From NCBI GenBank assembly GCA_000507305.1, contig DF241793.1, forward strand, positions 1,600 to 65,599: a DNA stretch of 64,000 nt. Reading direction: 5' to 3'. Made by a program: the position numbers and the translations under genes. This DNA is from Breviolum minutum Mf 1.05b.01 (taxonomy: Eukaryota > Sar > Dinophyceae > Suessiales > Symbiodiniaceae). Below the pieces are notes generated by a model. The model was not told the origin of the DNA, made no database searches, and saw only the letters and a list, made by a program, of their open reading frames with translations. How positions within the stretch are numbered: position 1 is the stretch's first letter; each line of letters begins with the position of its first letter. Positions 1 through 11,699 of this stretch are shown here, piece after piece.

Positions 1-1189
1 ATTGTGTGAAGCTGCGGAAAGCTGGGATTGCTTCTGCCGAAAGCGTGATCGGCGATGTCGATATGCAGTTCCAGCAATCAATTCTTTTGAAGCCTTTGTG
101 CAGACTTTCAAAGGATGGAGAGATTTTGTGATCAGAATAGCTTTAAGCTTTTATGTCTTGCAGCTAGGCTGCAAATTAAATCTTTTTGCAAAGCCCCAGA
201 AAGCTGGGAATGTTTCTGCTGAGACGGTGATGTCGATATGATCGAATTTGCAGCTAGCTGCTCCTGCATGGTAGTTCCACTTGAAAAGACTGAAGCAGAA
301 TTTTGGGCTTGCACGCATGAGCCGTGCTGGAGTCTTTAATGAAGGTAGTTTTTCAGCCAAGACGGTTTGTTAAGTGCTAGGGAGGGTGTGGTGGGAAAGG
401 CTTTCGCCAATGGTGCTGGCAGCTGCATCATTGCCAACATTCGCGATACGATCATTGGTGCTATACTTCATGCTTTAAGCATGACCTGTAGCATGCATGC
501 TTGCTTGTCACAGCGTGTGGCCGTGGACACTGGTTCACATATGGACGCGCGCATGCAATCAAGCAGTCTTGAATGCTAAAGTGTACTCACAAAACTTTTG
601 CAAAGCTGTAAGGATGTATATAAGGTGCACATCAGGTGTATATCATATTGTGTGGACAACCTTTTAAATATTTACATATTTAAAACCTATCCTTCGCTTG
701 CCGCCGCCCTGGATTTGTTTAATGAAGTTGTTCTACTTCCAAACCCCATGGTGAAAAAGATGGCCAAAATGGAACCAAACTCTTTGTGAAACCACAGTGT
801 TCTTACCAATGTTTTTTGTTTGGGGTGGAAAATTTACACATCCCAAAAGAGGTGGTGATTGCGTTTGGGCGCTGAAAGAACTTCAACTTCATTCATGGAA
901 ATTCATGGGTAAAAGTGTGTCCCAGTATCCACTATATAATTCCTTGAAGGGCCAATTGCAAATAACACAAACCCAACAATGCTACTGCTTCGAAGTAGTA
1001 AGTTGGAACAAATAACGCCAACAACTTCAGGGCATTCAATGTTGAGATGTTTTCTATCACTTTGTTTTTCAAGAATAACACCAAGTTTGAATCAAAATCA
1101 CCAGTGGTATTATCTTTAAATTGCATCAACTATCCCGCCTCCGTTGCCTGGCATTGGCCGCATGCATGTGCGGGGCCACAGTTTTTTTT
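1..1189. other. No supported gene
   Basis: Only short overlapping reading frames occur here, on both strands, none with a recognisable motif or a convincing splice context. The stretch lies downstream of the 3' end of the minus-strand transposase-like gene and is probably its 3' flank or intergenic DNA. Confidence 0.5.
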
Positions 1190-4100
1190 TCAGACCCCCA
1201 AACCTTTCTTCGTTTCTTGCCAGCGTAAGGCAAGACCCAGAATGTACCTTTGGCACAATCTTTCCAGAATCGTTTTCACATGGCATTTGATACCTATTTT
1301 TTTCAGGTATCCAAGAAAACTTTCATCATTCCAGCAACTCATGACCCTACGTGGGTTTATCCTGGTTCTTGCAACCTGGGACCCCAAGTGATCTAATGAG
1401 TGATGTTTGGGGCGGAGCTTAAACAACTTCATTTTCAGGAGCTCGAATCTGTAGGCTAAAAGTTGCCACGCGATCAAGTGGTTTCGAATGCAGTCGCTGA
1501 TATCCTTCAGGGACCCCTTTTGTGGGGAAAACATTTGAGTTCATGGGACATCCTTTTTTGTAGTTGAGGTGGCCACCCAATAATTTCCATACATGAACGT
1601 TTAGATATAGATATATATATATATATTTCTTATTTTTATAAATCTATTTGAATATGAATATGTATGTGTATATGTATATGTAAAAAATATACATGTAAAT
1701 CTAGATATAGTGTGTCTTCTACAGTGGTTTACTGGCTGATGTTTCCGTTCCAGAAAAAATGTAATCACATTCACAATTTTTTTCAAACAAACTGGGGGAA
1801 ACCAGTACCGCACTTGAAACTGACTCTTGATTTATTTTTTTTGAGTTTTACAAATACGTTTGTCATCCAAAAGAAAGGTCTTCCTAAAGGCCCCTAAAGT
1901 CCTTGGCTTCATGGTCCCCCAAAATCAAATCACCATGGTCCATGCCGCAAACCGCAGCATGCAAGTTCCAAACGCACACTGCCATCAAGCACAGAAGTTC
2001 ATCCTAGATGTTGTTTTCAGAAACCATTGGATTATATTTTATTATTGCAAACAAATTCGGAAAAAATCCCCAAATTGAAGCATAGAAACTTTTGCTAATT
2101 GCTACTTCCACTTGAAACAAGATTCTTCGGGTGATTTCTCAGCAAGTTCAATACTCTTCTCAGTGAAGAAATGCAGGGCAGTTTTCATAAAGGCCGCCTT
2201 GAAGGCGGAACCAAGTTCTGGGAACTCCGATGCTTTATCCACCCCAGTGTTGGTAGGCGTGAAGACTTTGAACGTCACCTTCAACCTGAGCAGTTTCAAA
2301 AGGGGGTTGCGTAAACCAAGAGTTGAAAGGTTAAAACAAACTTTTCAGGGGTCGCAATTTCCAACCCAAACAGTTTTGTATAGAGGAAAACTTAAGGTAG
2401 CCGTACCAAAAGATGAACACCATACATCTATAAGAAACTGTCGTGCACGGCGCATTGACTTCAGGTCATGAGAAATGATCCGCAAACGGTGAGCATAAGA
2501 CCCTGCCCCACCATAGTTTGTTTTGCGAAGCCAATAAGAAAGCATGCTTGCATACAAATCTCGGAGGGTCCCAAGATATACGACATGCATAGGATCATGA
2601 AAACAAGTCTGTAAATGCCAGCCTTGTACCAATACCCATGGTGATAGTGGTTGGTCAGAGTTGCGATAGTCTCTATCACCTGAGTTTTCAATTACAAAAC
2701 TCCTTAGACACCAACCCAACTGAACAGTACTTTGGGGAAAACCAGTTGTGTTGTGATTTCAAACCGTTTAACAAGTGGTTGGATTGTACAACTCAGGGCT
2801 GTACTGATTTGGGTCATTCGATGTCCCGCATTCGTGTAAAAGTCTTTGTAAGATAGATGTGCATCGAATCCCTTGTGGTGTTTTTGAGCTAAGCATTGCT
2901 CGCAAATGAAACTATGAAGATAGCTTCTTTGAAACTCATTGGTCTCCTTCCTCGCTTTGGCGTCGTAGCGAGATCCTAGATACCCAGCTCTCCACCCACC
3001 GGCCACCACAGTACCTGCCCATTGCTTTCGAGCACCGGTCAGTTCATCTCCCCAAGGTCCACGTGATGGAAAAATGCCTGAAGCCGCGGACTTGAATGAC
3101 CAGGCAACCGTTTCGGCAATAGCTTTGTGCACTCCTTTCCTGATGTCATTCTCATACATGTTGCTGTAGGGGATGCATGCAATAGCAAACTTACAATCCC
3201 ACGGATGGACACCCTCACAAAGGATAGAACCCATGGAGAACACCACGTATTCCGAGTTTGCATAAAATTCTGCACCATCCACATGAAGCACAATTGGAAT
3301 TAGTCCTGGGATTGATGGATGACACAGACCAGTGAAACAAAGGGTGTTAACATCAGCCAAACATTCTTTTAAACATTCTTGCAAAAACCCCAAAAGAAAC
3401 AATTACAATTCTTTAGGCGAATTAAATCGGTTTGTTCAATCTAGACACGGTCCAATGGAATGTCATCATTGTTCAAGCAAGGGTGGTCACACCATTCTTC
3501 CAACCCACCACAGTGTCGCCAAAAGGCAGCAATGCCGGCTCGATCTTTAGGGCCAGTCATAGATTTTTGAAACTCAGGGGTCATGTTTTTTTTTGCAAAT
3601 GCCAACCAGTTAGCATTGCTACCAATGAAGATCTCCAAATTTTTTGTAGGGGGACTTAAACAAACATAGACGCCAATTAAATACAACAAGAAGTCTTTAA
3701 TGTAAAACCCTTCCTGCAAAGATCCTGCCCTCCACAATGCATCCAAAATCTCGTGAGGCAAAAGGATGGGCACATCTACCACTTCAGGTGTGGTGTTGCC
3801 AGGAACCTGGGATGGAGGGGCGGCTTCAATCCAATAGTAACATATGATTGGGCTGATGATGGGGCAAAGGTCTCTATATACAAGTGTTCGAGACTTGGAT
3901 TTTCAAAACAAAACCGCCAAGAAACATTCAAAAATTAAGTTGAAATGATTATGCTTTGATCCAAGAAACATTCAAAGGAATGGGAATCCTGAATGGTTCC
4001 AAGCGTGTTCCATGAAGACCCTTTAGCCAGGTATGAAGGTCCCTTTCTTGGTTACTAAGGTGCGTTCCCCCCGCACCCATGGATTTCAAATAGTGCAACG

Positions 4101-7100
4101 CAGTGCTGGTTACCCCATCAGCGCAGTTTGCTCGACTAATGTCACAAATGTCAGCGACAGAAGATCGCCCAGTCCCAACCATACCTCACATTTTGGAAGA
4201 AAGATTCCAAGACATATATAAATAACATCCTTTATTTAGGAATGAAACATTCCAAAGAGTATATCAACAACATCCTTTGGCAACCCAGAGAACTACATGG
4301 GAAACAAAAACATCAACACTTGCCCAACAGAACCAGAGACGTAAATAGATCTCAGCACTTTCACACCGTGGCATATCCTCATACCGATGCCGCCTTTGAC
4401 GTATGGAATGGCCAGGTTGTGCACCTGCAATGCTGTTTGCGTTTGGCAGCCCAACACACCACTTGGATGCCGGAGGAAACATAAATAAGGTGATCAGAAC
4501 AAATGCTGATTCAATAGCAAGTTGAGTCAACTAATGGGAAGGTTGTGACTTGAAGTTGCATCATTGTGGCAACACAAACTTTTGATAGGGTCGCTTCAAA
4601 ACCTCGCCACCAACCCTTGGCCCCAAAAATGGATGATTGATTTAATACCAAAAGGGGTCACTCTAAAAACCTCAGACACAGATCTAGGGTATATATGACC
4701 AGCAATCTTCAAATTCCTTGACTCCAAAATACATCAAACATGGGTGAATACCAAACATGACCAAGAAAGTCCAGTCGGTTTTACCACCAGGATATTCCAC
4801 CAAAACCCAACCATGGAAGATTGAACAGCTGAAGTTTATACATTCAAATTATTCTCTTTCCAAGTATGTCAGGAAAATCATTTTGAAAGGCCAAGTGCAG
4901 ACTCGAGGTATCCATTCATTTTCCATCCCGTCCTTCACGCGGCAATGCTCCGGTAGCTCACCCCAAGCAATCACACAGAATCAATGAAGGTTTAGATTGA
5001 TTCCAAAGTCTTTTTGTAGCAAACTTCCTTTTGTTAACTTAAGGGTGTGGATTGCGTCGACCTCTGAACTACTATCAGCTATCACTCCCGGTTTGGGACC
5101 CATGGGATATCTAAACACCTTTTGGCTTTCAAAGCATGCCACTTGCGCCTGCTTCGCAGAAGACTTTAAAGTCCAAAGCAGCTATAGAAGGATCACATTT
5201 GAATTTAAGTTCCAAACAAAAAACAGCTAGGATGACAAGATATCAAAAGCAGTACTTTATATTTGGATATGTTGTGACAAAAGCAGGTGCTCTAGGTGGC
5301 ATCCAAAAGACTCATGACTCAGCTGGGACGACCTGCTGCTCTCCATCCTCCTGATTTTGGTCTTTCTTACTCTTCGCCTTTTTCTTCGGCTTAGGATTCA
5401 TTCCCGACTTCAAAGCCTTCGCCGCAGCCTTGAAGGGCCATGCAGGAAATGCACTGGGGAACAAAGGGGCTGGAGGTGATGCAAATAGGAATGGCTAATC
5501 ATTACTTTAACGTTGAAATCATTTAAAGATATCAAACATAAACATACAACATGTTAAAACATGTTTCCCTCAAATTTGGGCCTCAGCTTTCTCAAACCAC
5601 TGGAATTTCTCTTGGACAATCTCAAAGTGCTTTTCGAACATAGCGGGATCCGATACTTTCCTGACTACCAATTGCCTCAAGCAGTTGTAGATTTTCTCCA
5701 TCTTAGATGAGAAGTCCATCATTTTTTGGCATAAGTCACCGGAGTACTCCACCGTTTGGAGTGAAATGGAATGTTTCCTCGCATCAGCTCCTTTGCGAAG
5801 AACATCATCCATCATATCAGATGCTTTCCTGGGCTGCTGGAATGGTGTCAAGGAAGGAAGGCCTAACAGCTGTAGAAATGATGTTAGAAACTAGTCTTGG
5901 TGAATCAACCCTTTGAATATCTTTGAATTTGAAGTTGGATTCAAATATGACTTCCACTCAAATATTCAAGTTTTCCTGTGTGCGATCTCACTATGAGGTG
6001 TCAAGTTTGGTTCAAAACAGTTTTCTTTTTGAGACTTCGTTTAAAAAATTGAGACTTGGTTGTAAAACGGATGAGGCCCTGACTCCATCACAGTCTTCGG
6101 TTCTGCCTTCTTAGCTGTATCCTTCTCCTTAGGCTCTTTTTTGGTCTTCACTTGCGCCGTGGCTGCTGACGACGCCGCTTCAAGCACTGCCTTGGACCCA
6201 GATTCTGAAGCTACTTCCAAACCTGGAAGGGCACCGGATTGAAGTGCACCACCATCGCAGATCAAAACATTGGTGAGATCTTTGTTGTTATCTTTGATCT
6301 CTACCTTGGCACTGGTTGTGGTGATGTTCTCATTCTTCAGGGTGTTGCCCCCACCAACATAGTAGAAGATTTCTTCTTCATCTCCTGGGAAATCTTCATC
6401 AAAGTGGTACATCCCTTTTTCTTTTAACTTCTTTACCAATGCCATAGCTTTCTTTTCTGGGTACAACTTGAGAATGTCACGGAGTTTGGTTCCAGACCGC
6501 ATCTTTGTGGCTTTGGTTTTGTTCTCCGCTTTCCGCTGAATGGTCACTTCGACCCTTAGCATAGGAGACGATGATAAGGGATGTATAGGATGCTGGAAGG
6601 GGAAGAGGGTGGTACTTGGATGTCCCAGGAAGTTAGGAAATGGTTGGTAAATTTAAATGGAGCATAGCCTACTTATAAATGGTGTATATTGGGGTTATAT
6701 AACCCACTTACTAACCCTTTACTAATTTCCCGGGACATCCAAGTAGCAATTAATGGTGCAAAAAAAACACAACAGATAGAGTTTGAAAAATATCATTCAA
6801 CAATAAAGTTCCTTTAGCAAAGCCTAGGTTCTTGTTCCAATCTCCCTGCATCTCAAGCCAAGTACGGAATAGATCCAACTTATCACGGACGCAATGTTGC
6901 GCCAAGCTGACTGGAAATTTCTTCCTGTCAACGCACTGCCTGCAGAATTTGTCATACTGCAGCTTGTGAGTAGAACCTGGGAGTGAGGCATCAAATCTCA
7001 TTGATGTAAAATGATGGAAGGTTTTATCTTTAACAAAGTTGGGAGGAATACATGGTATTTGATGGTAGGCACTCATTGGTGATGCACGGTTTGAATTTCA

Positions 7101-8194
7101 GCAAAGTTGAGAGGATAAATCAAATATCAAAGATTTTTTCAAATCAACTGATTGTTGAAGACTGTCTAATCCTAAAAGGCCAAGGCACTGTTTGCGTTTG
7201 CAAAGCTTTCCACTTGCGCCGTTGCAGCTTTCGCCGCCTCCTTTTGTTTCTCCACAGGCACTTGAGGTGTGGTATCAGCAGGACCCATAAGAGTCTCCAT
7301 CTGAGTCTCAGCATCAGACTCTTTGCTTTCCTCATCATCTTCAGACTCACTCTCTTGACTTTCATCCTTCTTCTCATTCATCTCCTCATCCTCCTCCGCT
7401 TCCTCCTGCTGAGACTCGGAAGCTTCAGGCTCAGAGTCACTAGAAGGCTCAGAAGACGGGCTTTCTCCGCTTTCTTCTTCCAAGTCACTGGTGGCTGATG
7501 GTTTGGGATCTTCCTCTTCCTTTCCATCTTCCTCATCCTCACTGCCTTCTGATTCTTCATCCTTCGCTTCATCTCGCTTTTTACCTTTTGCCTTTTCTTC
7601 CTCCATCAGCTGCTTCATGTGAGATTCAACAGCTTCATCAAGACGTTGCTCACTTTGTTGCTGCATCAGATCTTCAAGAGACATACCCTTCTGTTTGGAA
7701 AGGTCCTTCAACTCACGGAGGCTAGTCGAAGATCCGCGTGGTGAAGGTGAAGGTGTCACCATGGGTGGCTTCGTGGGCGGTGTGAGAAGCTTTGCCCCCT
7801 TAATTGAAGCAGGTGGATCATCAGGATGGAAGGTTTGCTTCTGGGATGACTTCACAGAAACCCTCCTGGTAGGTGCCGGTGCAGCAGGTTTTTTTGAATC
7901 CTTCAGGGCAGGAACTCTCTTCTCCTCTGGTACCTCCTTATTGTTCTTGGGCTTCTGCTGCGTCTTTGGATCTTTCACCTCTTTGGCTCGCTTCACATCT
8001 TTAGTCTCTTTGGCCTTTGGTTCCTCTATCTTTCTTTTTGAATCTTTGGACCCTGCCTTGCTCTTCACTTCGTTGACCTTTCCTTTCTCAGACTTTCCGT
8101 CAGAGCGCTTTTTCTTCTCTATGACCTCTTTGACTGTCTTCTTCGCTTCATGTTTTCCTTTCAAAGCACTTTTCTTCACTTTAGAAGGAGCCAT
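1190..8194 (-). CDS. Transposase-like multi-exon protein of a dinoflagellate-expanded family
   Basis: About eleven minus-strand exons read in order: a start at 8194 (MAPSKVKK) followed by about 335 residues of Lys-rich then Asp/Glu/Ser-rich disordered sequence (to 7189); about 6812-6996 (FPVSLAQHCVRDKLDLFRTW); 6060-6545; 5570-5850; 5322-5475 (Lys-rich); 3955-4170 (NQERDLHTWLKGLHG); 3441-3770; about 2800-3330 (VLHVDGAEFYANSEY); 2510-2660 (FHDPMHVVYLGTLRDLYASM); 2110-2290 (FPELGSAFKAAFMKTALHFF); 1190-1480 (INPRRVMSCWNDESFLGYLK, then CQRYILGLALRW). I recognise this string of motifs from very abundant uncharacterised Symbiodinium proteins. The DGAEF and DPMH...LG blocks resemble the catalytic region of CACTA/tnp2 or Plavaka-type DDE transposases, so I infer a transposon origin; this is not proven. 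No stop interrupts the conserved blocks. Exon ends are approximate. Other possibility: a domesticated host gene. Confidence 0.6.
1606..1640. repeat. AT-rich simple repeat
   Basis: A run of alternating AT/TA followed by T-rich sequence; one of several short (TA)n tracts in the window (others near 12890, 30648, 33558 and 38055). Confidence 0.8.
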
Positions 8195-8416
8195 CGCAAG
8201 TAAAAGACACAAAACCCAGTTGCTGGGTCACACACAGCTAGACACTGCGAACTGAGCAAAACTCTCCGGTGCTAAGGCCACTGCGAAGTTGGCAGCAAAG
8301 GAGATGGGAAGTGCTGGTCGGAAATGAAATTCAACGTAGATATTTACAAATGATACATCCTGGGCTTGAATGAAAACACCATTTCAATTGATGGGATGGT
8401 TTTTTATATTTCATTT

Positions 8417-8679
8417 CGTGGCTGATTGGTACCAGCCTGTTCGTGGCTGAATGGAAAACACCACAAAGCTGAATGGAAACACAACAGTTCGTGGCTGATT
8501 GATTTATTCATATGGATTCGTGGCTGAGTGAATCAGGGAATGAAACTGGGGCATAAGTCCACTGGATAGAGATATTCTGTCAAGACTTTCAAACCCATAT
8601 CCTAATGGAAATTCACCATTCTACAACACGCGGCTATTCTGCACAAATCGTGGCTGAGTTCTCAACATCACGTGGCTGA
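8417..8679. promoter_or_regulatory. Cluster of six CGTGGCTGA words upstream of the transposase-like gene
   Basis: The 9-mer CGTGGCTGA occurs at 8417, 8442, 8490, 8519, 8649 and 8671, four of them inside the longer word TTCGTGGCTGA. Spacing is irregular (22-130 bp), so this is not a simple tandem repeat. All copies share one orientation and lie 220-490 bp upstream of the minus-strand start at 8194. They could be a cis-regulatory motif cluster or remnants of a decayed minisatellite; function is inferred from position only. Confidence 0.4.
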
Positions 8680-8693
8680 ATTTTTGATCATTT

Positions 8694-8815
8694 GGGAAAT
8701 TTCTAGAAACTTCTAATCATTTGGAAAATTTCTGGAAAGTTCTCATCACCTGGGAAAATTCTGGAAATTTCTCAGCACTTGGGAAGTTTGTAGAAATTTC
8801 CAATTGTTCTAGAAC
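8694..8815. promoter_or_regulatory. Array of heat-shock-element-like repeats
   Basis: Four imperfect repeats spaced 28-30 bp (first GAA at 8696, 8724, 8754, 8783) each contain alternating GAA and TTC triplets with two-base spacers, the pattern bound by HSF trimers. Units at 8696-8713 and 8754-8771 have four correctly phased triplets. The unit at 8730-8742 has three, plus a fourth shifted by one base. The unit at 8783-8800 has four with one mismatch (TTG for TTC). A fifth partial unit lies at 8807-8814. The array is 500-620 bp upstream of the transposase-like gene start. What is seen is the pattern; binding by a dinoflagellate HSF is inference. Confidence 0.5.
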
Positions 8816-9436
8816 CATCAACTGATTTGTTGCGGTTGTTCTGGGAATACACACCTGAACAAATCCCACCCAGGAAATATGAGTAGGGTAGGTGGCTTAA
8901 GTTGAGATATGTTTGGAACTTTCAAATCAATCCAGTGATTTTTCCAGCTCAGCCCCCACCCACCACCGGAAAAGTGTGAGCTGCCTTTCAAAATGTGCTT
9001 CAGGACAAATCTCCGCATCGCTTGATTGCTGCACCTGCAGAATGTGGTCGGGTTTGGGGCCCCTGATTCACTTGATATGGAAAGGGCAGGAAAACATGAA
9101 TGGACTTCATTCAAAAAAAGGAAAACCTTGAAACATGAATTACAGTTCATACCCAATAAATCTAATCCCAAATCCAATCTTTTTGAACATCATGGTGGCC
9201 TCACCTGTTCTGACTTTTTAAGGTGACACGAAAGTCAACAAAAGCAAGTTTCCAAGATTTCTCGCACACCCCTGTATGGATACCAACATTTGCTTACCTA
9301 CACCAACAATGTTCCTTGGAACAACACTCCCCAGAAACAATCACTTTTGTAGCAGCAGTTGAGCGATACTGCAACATCTCAGAGCTAGTTTCACCATGTA
9401 GAGCGTTCTAAAGTCGATGATCTCATGCAGTGAATG

Positions 9437-9655
9437 CTTGTGGGGACCAAGTAACCCACGAACAATACTAATTGGTTTCAAAGCAGCCTTTCTTTTCAGG
9501 CCAAAACCCCAACGATAGCTCTATGTTTGAATGAGCTCGGAAATGTTCGTGGGGACCAAATAACCCACAAACAACATTAATTAACATTCTTGCAAAGTAG
9601 CCTTTTTTTTTCAGGCCAAAAACTCAAAGATTGCTCCAAGGTTGGCATGTTTGAT
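9437..9655. repeat. Imperfect tandem duplication, 109-bp period
   Basis: Two diverged copies begin with GTGGGGACCAA (9440 and 9549), continue with AACCCAC, and end with a pyrimidine tract plus CAGGCC. Within each copy GTGGG and CCCAC could pair. The end resembles a plus-strand 3' splice site, so an introner-like duplication is possible. Confidence 0.55.
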
Positions 9656-10022
9656 CCAACGGGCATCTGCTCTAGTATTTCGTTTCACTTTGAGATAACC
9701 CTTCAAGTTCTGTTTCACTGTTGCACGAGCATCCCTTCGAAGTCGACTTGCAATGACGGATCGCAGCTGGCTCAGGGAACGTCCGAACCTTGGCTGGCGT
9801 ACGTATGGTGCCCAAGGAGGAAGAAGGGAGAAGGACTATCGCAATAATTTTGTTTACTTTGGGATGCTTCTGGTGCAGATTGTTGAAGCTACTGGTCCAT
9901 TGGTGTTTGGATATTTGGTATCATCAAAAACAAAACAAACACGAAGCTCTCCATCCCAACTGATTCTCAGAAGCAAAAACTAAAACATCACATCATCAAG
10001 ATCTTGAGCAAGGAAACGGTAC

Positions 10023-11688
10023 GGGATAACTTTGACTGCCTTTTAAGTGTTTTCCTCCTTTCACTCTTTGCTTACCATGCCTGTCAACATATTTGACAGC
10101 CATTTCAACTTCAGCAGCAGGAGGCAACCAAGAAGGTGCAAATTCCATCAAACGTTCCACTTCAGAATGGCCTTACGGGGAAAGTCAGTTGATGGGGTTT
10201 GAATTGGAAAGATGAGTCAGCCCCAATTGTAAAAGTCAACCACCTTTGAGCCCTCACAACCATTAAGAAATTCATTCTGCTTTGGGTCAGATAAGTTTGA
10301 CAAGGGTACTAAAGCTGTCTAAAACTTCCCATGAAATGGAACTAAGGATCTGCTGTACAACCATGTTGGCTTGGCGCTCGGAGCCCCAAAACTTTTCATT
10401 TGGATGCAATGCTTCCACACATCAATCATCCTCATCATTTCCTCAAATAATGGATGGGCCTCCATTAATGAGCCCTTGGGCTGTTCCAAGATCCAGAAAC
10501 ATCTTAAAGCCTGTGCCACGCACAGTATCACCAAAGTTCTGCATAAGAGCAAATTTCCTAAAGCCACACTCGGGTAACTTTCTTCTCCCAGAGGACGGGT
10601 TGGTGACCTCTTTGTTGTTCCTCGAGACCTTACTCTGGCACATAAAGGAATATAGAGGAACTATAGGAATTGATTTGGTTGTTTTCCCCTTAGCTTCATT
10701 AATGGTTAAATAAACGAGCATACAACATGTTTGCAAATAGTTTAAGTCCAGGTACATATACACAAAGCTAGAACAGACTGGCGCAGCCAGCCATCCAGAA
10801 CCGGGGGCAAGACGACATGTGTGGTAAAGAGCTCCAACAAACCCAGCATCACTTGTCAAATCCATAGAGCAGCCTCCGATGACTACATCAACCGCCATCG
10901 CCCGCCTGCCCTCCTACAGGGTCCCTTTTGTGAATGAAAATGGGGGTAGTTTGAGATTCTTTTTTGACCTGTGATTACCAACCATTGAAAACTTTTTGGG
11001 GATGACACAATTTTTGGTTGAACAACCCCGGTCCGACAATTCGCCCCTTGTCACTGAACAGTCTCCAGCAAACAACTCCACATGGTCAAGCTCGTTGGCC
11101 CTGGAGAATGGCAAAGTTTGACACGCAAAGATCATGTTGACGAGTACAGCCACAACCTTACTAGCTCAAGGGACTGACAGTTGCTTCGCCCCAGGTATAT
11201 TTGATTTGTTGAACTGATCCATTTCAAGGGAACCACCATGAATCACCTGTATTTACGAAGCGGCACGATATGAATAATTAACAATAACCGAGGGATAGTT
11301 GGCTATATATGTTGGTGATCTTGGGGAACCTATATTTTCGGATTTTATTTCATAGGTGCCTAGGAACAATAGACCAACAACCTACTCAATCAAGCAGTCA
11401 TTGGTTGACACCATCCTTCTAAAAAAGGGTTCACATAGACATAAACAAGGTGTGTAAACGAAAGACCTCAAAAGGGCAATCCTCTACTAAACAGACCCCC
11501 AGCCAATTTCCATAAATACTTATCCAAGACACTGCCGGTGCCTTCATCATTCGCAATCCAGCGATGATGGAGCGCCTTCGCACCTCTCTGTAGCTAAGCC
11601 GCTGCTGAGGATCTTGCAAGCTAGATGGAGTCTGCTTGATGCTCTGCAGGTAGGTGGACTTCTTGCCATGAAAATCGCGCTTTCCCAT
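10023..11688 (-). CDS. Methyltransferase-like ELFAG/CSSF/LEQP family protein
   Basis: A reading frame starts at 11688 (MGKRDFHGKK). Exons then follow near 11040-11153 (ELDHVELFAGDCSVTRGEL), 10756-10873 (MDLTSDAGFVGALY, then PVCSSFVYM), 10354-10557 (FWILEQPKGSLMEAHPLFEE, then MKSFGAPSAKPTWLY) and 10023 to about 10165 (VKYVDRHGKQRVKGG). The exon at 10354-10557 appears to end at a GC donor. I recognise these blocks from an abundant uncharacterised Symbiodinium family. The order ELFAG, PVCSSF, LEQP parallels cytosine-C5 methyltransferase motifs I (DLFAG), IV (PPCQ with catalytic Cys) and VI (ENV), so a Rossmann methyltransferase fold is likely; the residues after the motif IV Cys differ and activity is unproven. 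The 3' end below 10023 was not resolved. Confidence 0.55.
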
Positions 11689-11699
11689 CGTGGCGGTGA

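Noticed and set aside
7052..8255. Several plus-strand Leu/Phe-rich frames
   Set aside because: Mirror frames of the Lys/Glu-rich minus-strand N-terminal exon.
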